Position numbers and translations under genes: made by a program
Shown: positions 1 through 8,760 of the stretch, piece by piece
Numbering within the stretch: position 1 is the first letter of the stretch
Layout: each line of letters opens with the position of its first letter
The notes under the pieces: model-generated
The model's input: the letters and a program-made list of their open reading frames with translations, nothing else
Database searches by the model: none
What the model was told of the DNA's origin: nothing
From: Chromera velia
Lineage: Eukaryota > Sar > Chromeraceae
Length of the DNA: 52,500 nucleotides
NCBI GenBank assembly: GCA_018398765.1
Contig: JAHBMJ010004741.1
Span: 1-52,500 of the forward strand
Direction of reading: 5' to 3'

Positions 1-21
1 GGGGGGTCGACAAGGGATGAC

Positions 22-630
22 TTGACGGGTGTCTCCGAGACACACCAAAATGTCCGCACTGCCATCATCACTGCATTGGAAGACTGGCAGAAGCACGGAG
101 AGAGAGAGAGTGATTTTCCGAGAGGAGAAGGCTCCGGAGGTCTCTCCAGTCACTCCCTCGCACCTGGAGAAACCGCCCCTGGGCCTGCCCAGGCAGTCCT
201 GCAGCCCTCTGCCGACGCGGTGTTGTCAAAAGTTGCATTGTCAAGAAGGGGCATGGACCCCTCTCGTGTACAGAGGCAGGCAGACGCCAACGCCCTCCAG
301 AGCCCCCAATTTGAGTCGGCCACCCAGTGGACCTCCCTCCCTGCACGCCCGTACCGTTTCAAGGTCTCCAACTCAATGCCTCGTCTTCATGCAACAGGGC
401 CTCTTGAAGCCCCGCCCCCTGTGGCCAAACCGACAGCAGACGGTGCGACTGTCCCCAGTGCACGCGGGGAGTCCCGAGGGCGTTTCGGCTTCCCCCCCGA
501 GGTCCATGAGTCCACCGAAGCCATCCACCGCCTCGCACAGCCCCGAGTTCCCAGGGCAAGCAAAGGAGTTCCCCTCAGTTGGTTCCTCTCCTCCCTTCGA
601 TATGACGGAGGAGTTATGGGACGCCGGTGA
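22..630 (+). CDS. possible 3' end of an unidentified gene
   Basis: This GC-rich stretch is open in two plus-strand frames: one runs to a TGA at 628-630, the other continues to about 697 inside AT-rich DNA. I prefer the first because its stop coincides with the sharp change from GC-rich to AT-rich sequence near 640. The translation is rich in Ser, Pro, Arg and Gly and shows no domain I recognise. There is no ATG in this frame near the beginning, so if it is real it is probably the last exon of a gene starting left of the window. It could also be non-coding, since both strands carry moderately long open frames here. Confidence 0.22.
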   Translation: MTGVSETHQNVRTAIITALEDWQKHGERESDFPRGEGSGGLSSHSLAPGETAPGPAQAVLQPSADAVLSKVALSRRGMDPSRVQRQADANALQSPQFESATQWTSLPARPYRFKVSNSMPRLHATGPLEAPPPVAKPTADGATVPSARGESRGRFGFPPEVHESTEAIHRLAQPRVPRASKGVPLSWFLSSLRYDGGVMGRR

Positions 631-639
631 TTCAAACCG

Positions 640-1660
640 ATACTACTATAATTCATATAATTCTTACCGCATAGAAAAAAATGTCATTCCATGTTGATAA
701 TCAAACACTGTACAATACTCAAGAGCTTGCTCCATGCTAGTAAACTTACTATACTAACTACTCATAAAGATATAAAAACTGATAAAATTTAAAAGTCTGC
801 GAAAAAAAAGCCTAAAAGCTAGCCCAAAAGATATATCATATCATGATGTTAACAAAACTCTGAAAATATTGCTTAACAATTAAAATAAAAAAGCTAGCAA
901 AAAAGTTGTTACGGTTTATGCGGCAATACAGTCATATATTTCATAAGGTATGCCCATATAGCCTAACTTATAACAGTCTTTCTTTGAATTAATTATTATA
1001 TAAATTATAAAATGATGATTTAATATTCATTATACTAAAACCATTTAAAAATGATTAGTAGATCGCAGGCAAAACCTGGAACATCATATGATCATATGCT
1101 ATAATAGCAGCTCTATACTATACTATATATATGAGTAAAATTTAAACTTGTGGAGTAATATATGCGCGCATGGCATGCATTGTATAGAATAATGTGCATG
1201 GATGTATGGTGTAAGGCAGACGCCAGACAACTGGCACGCAAGTCTAGGGCTTAGGCCCCAAACACAATGTAATCCTGTAATCCCCATTTACTCATGCATA
1301 AACTTATTGAATAATTATAATATTATAGCATATAATTGAATCTTTAAGTTTGTCTTCAACATTTTTTTCTGTATCTTTTGCTTAGGAAAAGCTAGAGAAA
1401 AAGTCTAAGTCGGTAAGTTGAACTAATTTGATAAAAGCTATACGCATAGTGTATAAGATGAGAGTGATATAAACAAACGAAATCAACAAATACTTTCAGG
1501 CATATGTATATGTATGCGCAATTCAAATAACACTTCAGGCTAGACTTTAGGATGCATTGCAATTAACTTGAAGTTTTTCAGGTGCCTAGTGGAGCAGCAC
1601 CCACCGTGATGCACATTCTTTGTGAACCCACGCTTTAAACCTGCGTTGGCGCTGTCACAG
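640..1660. other. AT-rich gene-free spacer
   Basis: About 1 kb of strongly AT-rich sequence with many stops in all frames, between the possible plus-strand gene end at 630 and the minus-strand gene end at 1671. I see only short A/T tracts and TATA-like runs (for example around 1120-1135) and no open frame, RNA gene or clear repeat unit. It has the same character as the blocks at 12.9-13.85 kb and 26.9-30.1 kb. Confidence 0.7.
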
Positions 1661-1670
1661 TTTTACACTC

Positions 1671-4600
1671 TCAGAGTTCAATACCCCCCTCCTGCAACAA
1701 CGGCTGCAAGAGTTCTGTCACTTTGTCCCGCTCTTCTGCGCTTAACCGTTGCAGCACTTCCCTCACTCTGTCTGTCTGCCGCTCCTTCTGAAACCGTTCC
1801 CAGTCCTGGAAACTCGGGGGGTACATTCCGAAACGCACATTCAGACGTGCACCCACGACTTTGGCAACTGGGCACCGAGGCACATGGCCGTGTGCATCCC
1901 TCAGACAGTCCTTCAGGCAATAGCCACAGAAGCCGCAATTGCAACTTCCACACGTCAACGCAGCACAGCCGTCGAAATCGACAAATGCCGCGCGACAACG
2001 AGGACACTTAAGGGTTAGAATGTCCTCTGTGATTTCCCTTACCTTTTTCTGCACCTCACCCTCCTCCAGCGCCTTCCGCAGTCTCTCTGTAAACTCGTCC
2101 TCCATTTCCCTCCGCACTCTCTCCTCTGAGGCCTCCACACGTGCCCCCTCCCACAGTGCGTGAGTCTCTCTGTTCAAGTGTCGGGAGAGAGCGGGGGCAC
2201 TGAAGGGCTCTGACGGGCAGCCAACATGGACGCAGGTGACTTTGCAGTCTCCTGCCTTGAACCGTGCTCTGATGTCACTGTACTCTGCATCGACACGGGC
2301 TTGTGACTCGACGTGTCCGTTCAGACAGGGGGCACACAGGAAGTGGGGGGAGGGGGCGGTGCAGGAAAGACCGCGGCTGCAGAGAACGACCTCATAACAC
2401 ACAATGCACTGTGCGGTCTGTGCAGTCTCTCGGGAGAAGAGACGGCATTCGAGCGCCTCTTCTGCCGAGGGACGGTCTGAAGGATTCTCAGACCTCATTC
2501 GGCCGACCAATTCCTGCAACGCAGCTGCCCTCTCGGGCTGCCCCTCCAACACACCCCCTCCTAGAAGCTCCTCAAGAACAACACCCGCAGCAAAAACGTC
2601 ACCTGCAGGTGTTATTCTCTCTCTCCTAATCACCTCAGGTGCCACGTATCCTACCGTTGTGTGCAAAATTGTGGTGGCAGGGAAGAGCAAAGGATTGTCG
2701 GAGGTTGAGGGATTGACGTCCTTTACACCGTCCATGTCCCCTAGCACCCCCCGACCTGCAGCAGTCAGAAAGATGTTTTTCGGTTTCACGTCACAGTGTA
2801 CCTTTCCCCGCTGGTGGAGGAAGGAGAGGGCAGACAGAAAGTCCTCTGCCAACCGCAGACTCTCCGAAGGGTCCCTCCCTCCCTCTGCCGGACGGGCGTC
2901 CATCCAGGCAGCGAGGTCGCCCCCCTGATATTTCGGCGTCTGCACAAAACCGAAAATTCCCTCCTGCCACACCGCTGTCACTTGCATAAGGTGCGGGTGC
3001 TGCAGCTCCTGCAACATCGCTGCCTGTCGATAGAAGTGCCGACTTCCCGGCCCCCCCTCAATTTCGTATCTCTTTAATACCCACTCCCTCCCCTGCATGT
3101 CGGAACAGGAACTCACTCGGGCTAACCTGCCTGGTTTGGAGATCACCGTCTCGTTGATGAAGTCGCGGCGGCAAGACCGCCCCTGCACCAGCACCCCCCT
3201 CTCTAGCATAGAGGGGGCCTCAGCACGCACGACCTCCTGCACATCCAGACGGACGAGAGGAAGGAAGGTGCCGCCTTCCCACAAGAGTTCAGGGAAGTGG
3301 AGAGAGGCAAGAGAGAGCAGACGCGCCCTTTCACGGGCAATAGAAGCCGGGAGATCTTTCCCTTTTGACTTTTCTCTCACTTGCTGTAACACCGACTCCA
3401 ACCTGCATACCTCCTCCTCCTTTTTTCTCAAGCGTGCGAGTTCTTGCTCTAGCTCGAGCTCTTTCTCTTTGTTCACTTGCTCCTCATGCTCCTCAAGCAG
3501 ACTTTTCAGAGCTGCAAGAGGGGAGGCAAGGAGCTTCTGACCACAAATATTCTCTCTCTCTCCCTCTTTCTTCCCACTTAGAGAGCACGCCTGATCGATC
3601 TGTCCCGCCTCTCTCTCTGCCCTCTCGAGGAGACTACTGAGGCTCATCACCTCACGCAAACGCCTAACGACTTCTCGACACATCCCCACAATCTCCCCCA
3701 CCACCTCCTTCCCTTTCTGTCCCGAAGAGTGCACATCTTCTAAGCGACTCATCTGATCGAGCAATTCTGCCTGTGCCCTCTCTGCCTCTTCCATTTCTGC
3801 GCAGGTCTTTGTATCAGGCAGGGATGAACTTTCGAGCACAAATTCCTTTGCGAACCTCTTTCGTGCTGCTGCTGTCTTCGCTCGGGCTTCTCTTACTGCT
3901 GCTTTCCTTCCCACCACCCATTTATCTGCTAGACTGAGGATATGCATGCACAGACGCTGATCTGACAACCGCGAAAGGGATTCAGCGCCGGATGGAGGCG
4001 GATGCTGCCGATGTTCAGGCTCAGATCCGACCCACAACTCATCGCAGGCACACTTCAGTCGCTCTGCTACTACCTCGACAGACACACAACCACCACTACC
4101 AGTCCCCCAGGCTGGATCGGCAAAATCATTCAGACCCTTCAGAGCAGACGAACCACAGAGGATTGCGTCTCTGAGAACCTCCCGAAGCTCCCCCCTCCTC
4201 TGGTCTCTCCTTGCCGTCACTTCTGATTCAAGGGGACAAGGGAACGACGCCCTTCTCGCGGTGTCAGTGCACGAGAGGTAAGAGCTGTTCTCCCTCTCCA
4301 CCCTCTCCCTCAATGAAGCCTGGAGGGCTCGAAAGGAGTCTGCTTGCGTCAGTGTTTTTTCTACTCTAGTAAGAGCCTTCTTTCCCTCATTTATCACAAA
4401 AGAGAGGGAACGGGCGGGCGCAGACTTGGCTGAGTGTGCTGACGCACAAGAGGCGGCAGCAGCCGCAGCTGCTACTGGTGCAGACGACAAGGGAGAGGCA
4501 GCGCCCCCTGAAGGTAGAGGGGCCGCAGAATTGTTTGACCTGGATATCACCCTTCCATTCCCCTTTTCCCCTGACCCGGAAATCCATTGGAGGATCCTCA

Positions 4601-4733
4601 CCGCCTCCCCCCACGGTTTTTCAGGCAGACCCCACAGACCGTCAGCTTGCTCAGTCACACACACACCCGAAGACGAGCAGGGCCCCTCGGCGGGACACGG
4701 AGGCTTGCGGATTTGAAGGATGTACGCCCGAAA
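1671..4733 (-). CDS. coiled-coil / protein kinase / RING-like (RBR-type) protein region
   Basis: One long uninterrupted frame with TGA stop at 1671-1673. The numbering used here counts a GTG codon at 4664 as residue 1. Residues 240-440 are highly charged and probably coiled coil. Residues 510-745 form a protein kinase domain: VLK lysine at 531, HCDVKPKN catalytic loop at 623-630, DMD in place of DFG at 643-645, and APE at 675-677. A cysteine cluster starts at C753/C756. A C-terminal zinc module at 887-931 (CPRC, then FDGC, then CxxCxCxFCxxC) resembles the last RING of RBR ubiquitin ligases, with C900 in the position of their catalytic cysteine. The likely role is phosphorylation coupled to ubiquitin transfer, which is inferred. 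The first ATG in frame is at 3947-3945 (residue 240), although the frame is open for 262 codons before it. The frame matches the ankyrin exon immediately upstream, so this is probably the 3' part of that gene. Confidence 0.8.
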   Translation of the reverse strand, partial: FRAYILQIRKPPCPAEGPCSSSGVCVTEQADGLWGLPEKPWGEAVRILQWISGSGEKGNGRVISRSNNSAAPLPSGGAASPLSSAPVAAAAAAASCASAHSAKSAPARSLSFVINEGKKALTRVEKTLTQADSFRALQASLRERVERENSSYLSCTDTARRASFPCPLESEVTARRDQRRGELREVLRDAILCGSSALKGLNDFADPAWGTGSGGCVSVEVVAERLKCACDELWVGSEPEHRQHPPPSGAESLSRLSDQRLCMHILSLADKWVVGRKAAVREARAKTAAARKRFAKEFVLESSSLPDTKTCAEMEEAERAQAELLDQMSRLEDVHSSGQKGKEVVGEIVGMCREVVRRLREVMSLSSLLERAEREAGQIDQACSLSGKKEGERENICGQKLLASPLAALKSLLEEHEEQVNKEKELELEQELARLRKKEEEVCRLESVLQQVREKSKGKDLPASIARERARLLSLASLHFPELLWEGGTFLPLVRLDVQEVVRAEAPSMLERGVLVQGRSCRRDFINETVISKPGRLARVSSCSDMQGREWVLKRYEIEGGPGSRHFYRQAAMLQELQHPHLMQVTAVWQEGIFGFVQTPKYQGGDLAAWMDARPAEGGRDPSESLRLAEDFLSALSFLHQRGKVHCDVKPKNIFLTAAGRGVLGDMDGVKDVNPSTSDNPLLFPATTILHTTVGYVAPEVIRRERITPAGDVFAAGVVLEELLGGGVLEGQPERAAALQELVGRMRSENPSDRPSAEEALECRLFSRETAQTAQCIVCYEVVLCSRGLSCTAPSPHFLCAPCLNGHVESQARVDAEYSDIRARFKAGDCKVTCVHVGCPSEPFSAPALSRHLNRETHALWEGARVEASEERVRREMEDEFTERLRKALEEGEVQKKVREITEDILTLKCPRCRAAFVDFDGCAALTCGSCNCGFCGYCLKDCLRDAHGHVPRCPVAKVVGARLNVRFGMYPPSFQDWERFQKERQTDRVREVLQRLSAEERDKVTELLQPLLQEGGIEL

Positions 4734-4736
4734 TCA
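4734..4736 (-). other. single in-frame TGA between ankyrin exon and kinase frame
   Basis: The last ankyrin exon reads through GCA GCA GCA to TGA at 4736-4734, and the very next codons continue, in the same frame, into the long kinase/RING frame with no further stop until 1673. It may be a genuine stop, a mutation, an assembly error, or the inside of a very short intron. One in-frame option runs from a GTCAAG donor to a CCGCAAG acceptor, about 66 nt, far shorter than the other introns of this gene (121-496 nt). Confidence 0.75.
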
Positions 4737-7700
4737 TGCTGCTGCTTGAGCAGAAGACCAGTTCTTGACGAGTTCCTGGCTGGACTTGGCCAACTGAAGG
4801 TACTCAACGATTTCAGTGCGGTGTAGGAAGGAAGCAACATCGGCTGCCGACCTCCCGTCCTGCGCAGACAGACACCATAAGAAACAGATGCAGTCTCAAG
4901 CTTCTGTTGTGGTTCCTCCTCATGCTGCGACAACCTACACAAGTCTGGTATCCTTTCAAGCTCTTCACGCCATTACATGCACCGCATGGGGTTCACATCT
5001 GACCAAAAAAGAAAAGTCGGTCACCAAGTCACTGACGCACTGTGAGATACTTAAAAAAAAAGCAGTACGGAAAAAAGGATCAAGACCAAGCATGAAGGAG
5101 CCAATAGACGAACCGCCGTTAACGCCGTCGTGTCAGCTCCCGCCTCCACCAACATTTGCACTATCTCTCGACACGGCTTGTCTCGCACCACCGCAGAGTG
5201 AAGAGCCGACCACCCGTCCTGCAAAGACGCAGAGAAATGTTAGAATGCTGTCAGCGAGGTCGAAACAGCTCTGCGGAAAAGACTCAACTCGGATACCACG
5301 AGAAAGGCAGGGGCCGCAGACTTACTTTTTCAACTGCTTTTACATCCGGGTTTGCCTTCAAGAGCATTCTCAAGTTCTCCGCGTGTCCCAAAAGCGACGC
5401 TACGTCGAGGGCGGTTTGCCCTTGCTGCAAAGGCGCCCCCCCGAGAAAAAAACACAGGTGAGAGAGAACGACACGTGCCAAAATTCTACGGCAGACAGAC
5501 AAGCTGGAGCAAACTTTCGGAACTCGAGTGACACGGCAATTTTTGTTCCGTTCGGAGAAATCAAAGCCAGTACTTCCAGACAAATGGAACGACACAAAGT
5601 GATTACGTGCAGCGCTTCAGCAACCCACTTTATTCGGAGAGTTCACGTCTGCCCCCGCCTTGAGCAGCTTCTGCAGTATCGTGGGGCACGGCTTTGCCCG
5701 TCGCGCTGCCAAGTGAACTGCTGACTCACCAAACTGCAAATACTCACAGAACAGACGAACATGACAAGGAGATCTGAAAACAGTGAGATCCAAAGCAGAA
5801 AGAGCCTCGTGGATTGAGTCAATAAAGAACCGTGGCCTACTGATGCTGACTCACTTTATCGACTGCCTTCACGTCTGCACCCGCCTCCAACAGCGCCTCT
5901 ACTATGACGGGATATCCAAAACCAGACGCCTGGAGAAGGGGAGTTCTTCCTTCCTGCAGAGAAGAGAGGCCTCACGGCCGGAGGAATCACATCAAGCGCA
6001 AGCAAGCTCACAGACATACGACAAACGCCCGCCGACGGGACAAATACCTGTCCAACCTCAGACTGGTGGGTGCCACGCCGAAACTAACAGAAGGAAGAGC
6101 CATTCTTTTCCTTCATACATGCGAGACCCATTCTTTTCCTGCATACACATACATGCGAGAACTAGAACTATTCTTTTCCTTCATACATGCGAAAACCATT
6201 CTTTTCCTTCATACATGCGAGAACCATTCTTTTCCTTCATACATGCGAGAACTAGAGCTATTATTTTCCTTCATACATGCGAAAACCATTCTTTTCCTTC
6301 ATACATGCGAGAACGATTCTCTTCTTTCACACATGTGAGCATCAATGTCAACACCTCAAGAAAGGGGGAAAGACGCGCAGCCTCAAAGAAGGTCCAGTTG
6401 TGAACTAAATTAACTGACCGCGTCTGGAGCATCTACATCCGCTCCCGCCTGCACCAGCATGTTCAATATCTCAGGGCACGGCTCTTTCCGTTCAGCCGCA
6501 TGCCTCAGGGCTGAGACCCCGTCCTGCACATACGAAAGGAAGAGAGCATTTCACACAGCGAGCTCTCACATGCCCCTGGAAACCACCGGTGAGAAAAGTT
6601 GAAGACAGACAGAACCCTGTGGACATTGGAAAGTATTCCGTCACTTGCAACTGGTTTCCTGCGAACAGATTTCACAGTCATGCCAAGCTATGCGTTTGCA
6701 GTTTCTCAAAGTTTCAGTCACAAAAGCCCGCGTCCTGCCATCATCTTCCTCAACCAACGAGCATGGAAGTCGGCAGAACAATGTATGAGTACACGAAAAG
6801 AATACAACAAAAGTTTCGACACCCCTCAGCAACCAGCTAAGCAACCTTACTAACGAGAACAAAACCTTACGAAAGGGCAGACCGCTACGACCGGACGAAA
6901 AAATGAGTAAAAACTAAACCTTTCTTCGACTTGACTTTCTCTGTCATGCTGACTTACTGACTTCATAAATGACTGACTGCATCTTGTGTTTTGGCATCAG
7001 CACCCTCCTTCAGCAGTCTCTGAACGTCTCCAGGCTGTCCTCCCTTGACAGCTGACAGGAACAGGAATGACTGTGGATCAAGGTTAGTGTTTTTGGGCCT
7101 GGATGACAGAAATGCCGGTTTCTTCCTGAGCACTTCGCCTTTTTTGGGGGGCTCCTGGAGGGTCGGGTCTGGAAGAAAATAGTTTTCTTGTACCCAGAAG
7201 ATGACCGTGAAGAAATAATGGTTCGAGTTAAAGCTATTCTGGGCCTTTTGCCACCAACTCGGAAACTGGGCCCTCAGAAACTCCAGCCATCCGTCCTTCT
7301 TCTCCAATAGCCTTTTCTCTTCATCAGGGCTAAAGCAGGCACAGTTTGGACCCCTAGCAGAGGGCTGCATTCCGCTCTGTGCCTCTTTCCTCTCTCCATT
7401 TTGCCGATTGACGTTTTCTTTCTCCTCAACAGGCTCTTCCCTCCTCTGCTTCTTTGCCCCATCCTCCTGGCTTCCTCGGACGATATCTTGGTCACCCGTC
7501 TCTCTCCCCCCATCCTGCGGGACGAAATTCTCCTCCTGCAGAATCACATTTTGACAAGTTGAGAACAAAAACGCAAAAGCAAGAACAACGAACGGACTAC
7601 GTCACACAAGCGGATCGACCGGGAAACAGAAGAAATCGAAAGAAAGCTCGAGAAGTGCAAGATTGAAGGGAAGTGGAGAATAGTGGAGAGGTGTGTGGAG

Positions 7701-8058
7701 ATTTTGCACAAATGTGATCCTGAGGTAGACGGCATGAGCGAGGAGGGAAGGTCTCGCGTGGAAGGAAAGGGGGTAGCGAGGAGGCACGTGCAGTTTGGAT
7801 GGGGGAGGAAACAGAGAAGCGAGGAAATTCAGTGGATTGAGGGGAGAGAAGGCAAAGAAGAGGCATCGGAATGTTGGAGAGATAAAAGTGAGAGACCCGT
7901 AGCTCCGAGAAAACAAAACAACGAGTGAAGAGCGGCAGCAGTAAAGACGCGAGCTGGTAGATCAAAATTAAGTCACGACTGTCAGACCGAGAATCGCGCA
8001 AGAGGGGAGGGACGGAGCTGGAGGTGCTTACCGGAAGGCCGCGCTTTCTTCCAGACAT
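4734..8058 (-). CDS. ankyrin-repeat protein, seven exons
   Basis: Exons in transcript order: 8058-8032 (ATG, nine codons), 7535-6978, 6523-6419, 5953-5855, 5733-5629, 5424-5326 and 4859-4734. All junctions are phase 0 and give an open product of about 372 residues. Donors are GTAAGC, GTCAGT, GTCAGT, GTGAGT, GTGGGT and GTAAGT; every acceptor ends GCAG. The second exon carries a charged N-terminal region with no known domain (a Trp/Phe-rich segment near its middle) and ends in the second half of an ankyrin repeat (GDVQRLLKEGADA). The next four exons each encode exactly one repeat of 35, 33, 35 and 33 residues, with introns at the same point of each repeat. The last exon holds the closing repeat (DGRSAADVASFLHRTEIVEYL). 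Ankyrin arrays bind proteins, so it may be the substrate- or partner-binding part of the kinase/RING protein that follows in the same frame. The exact start could lie in a further upstream exon. Confidence 0.72.
6100..6338. repeat. intronic minisatellite, about eight units
   Basis: Within an intron of the ankyrin gene, a 26-28 bp unit (core ATTCTTTTCCTTCATACATG) is repeated about eight times, ending in GCGAGAAC, GCGAAAAC or GCGAGAACTAGAGCTA. Units 2-4 and 5-7 follow the same order of variants (long, GAAAAC, GAGAAC), so a three-unit block has itself been duplicated. There are no unique spacers, so it is not a CRISPR-like array. Confidence 0.88.
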
Positions 8059-8760
8059 TCCGGTTCAGGAAGATGATGTCAGGCTTTTTGGATGGCACGA
8101 AAGATCCTGAAGGAGACCAGGAGATGTCAGACGCGCTTCAAAGGGCAAGCACTGAGATGTAGGCAGCAGCGTGTACAGATTTTCTGCAATGGCCCTCTGC
8201 ACTCCTCAGCACAGGTGACACCATGAGAGTGTAGAACGAAGTCGCAAGAGCCGAATGTTACTCTCGAGATGTCACTGCAGGGCGCCTGATCACAAAGACG
8301 ACCGATGGAAGTCTTAGAGCTTGCTGCGCGCAAAGATGTTGGATCTCACTCTGTTGCTGTACCTTGACAGCAGCTAGCACTTCGCTGCAAAGTCCCGATT
8401 CCAGCTTTTGCGATCTTCTGCATGGTTCTGCATGTATAGAGACTTCGAGTCAAATAGAAAGAGTCAGACAAAACTCGAGGATCGAGCCGTCTCCGCGCGT
8501 CTCCACGTGCATATATAGCTGGACGATAGCTGGACGAATCAGAGCATTCTAGCTGGACGTCTCGGTCTCAGTGACGCGGTCTCTGGACTCATCAAGACGT
8601 CTGCATATGGATTTTCATCTGTCGGATGTCATGCAGGTACACATGTATGTTTGTGTTTATTTTGGCAAAGTGCGCCTATTCATAGTCTTTTGCTTGTTTA
8701 ATCTCCCACGTCTATCGACAGGCAGTATACTCAAGTCTTTTTCTTTGTTTTTGTCCCGGT
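8059..8760. promoter_or_regulatory. head-to-head spacer between two ankyrin genes
   Basis: About 700 bp separate the first codon of the minus-strand ankyrin gene (8058) from the first long-frame ATG of the plus-strand ankyrin gene (8761). It must contain the promoters of both. The plus side has a TATATA run at 8512-8517 followed by three copies of a 10-mer. A possible short first coding exon for the plus gene lies at 8607-8636 (ATG, ten codons, then GTAC). Confidence 0.5.
8511..8559 (+). promoter_or_regulatory. TATA-like element with three TAGCTGGACG copies
   Basis: The sequence ATATATAG at 8511-8518 overlaps the first of three exact copies of TAGCTGGACG at 8516-8525, 8527-8536 and 8550-8559. 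Their spacing is 11 and 23 bp, close to one and two helical turns. The element lies about 90 bp upstream of a possible first ATG (8607) and 250 bp upstream of 8761. A role as core promoter plus factor-binding sites is inferred. Confidence 0.42.

Noticed and set aside
640-1660. Organelle-derived insertion
   Set aside because: The AT-rich composition is suggestive, but no mitochondrial or plastid gene fragment, rRNA or tRNA could be recognised here or in the other AT-rich blocks.
6100-6338. CRISPR-like array
   Set aside because: Units are contiguous variants of one sequence without unique spacers, and the context is a eukaryotic intron.
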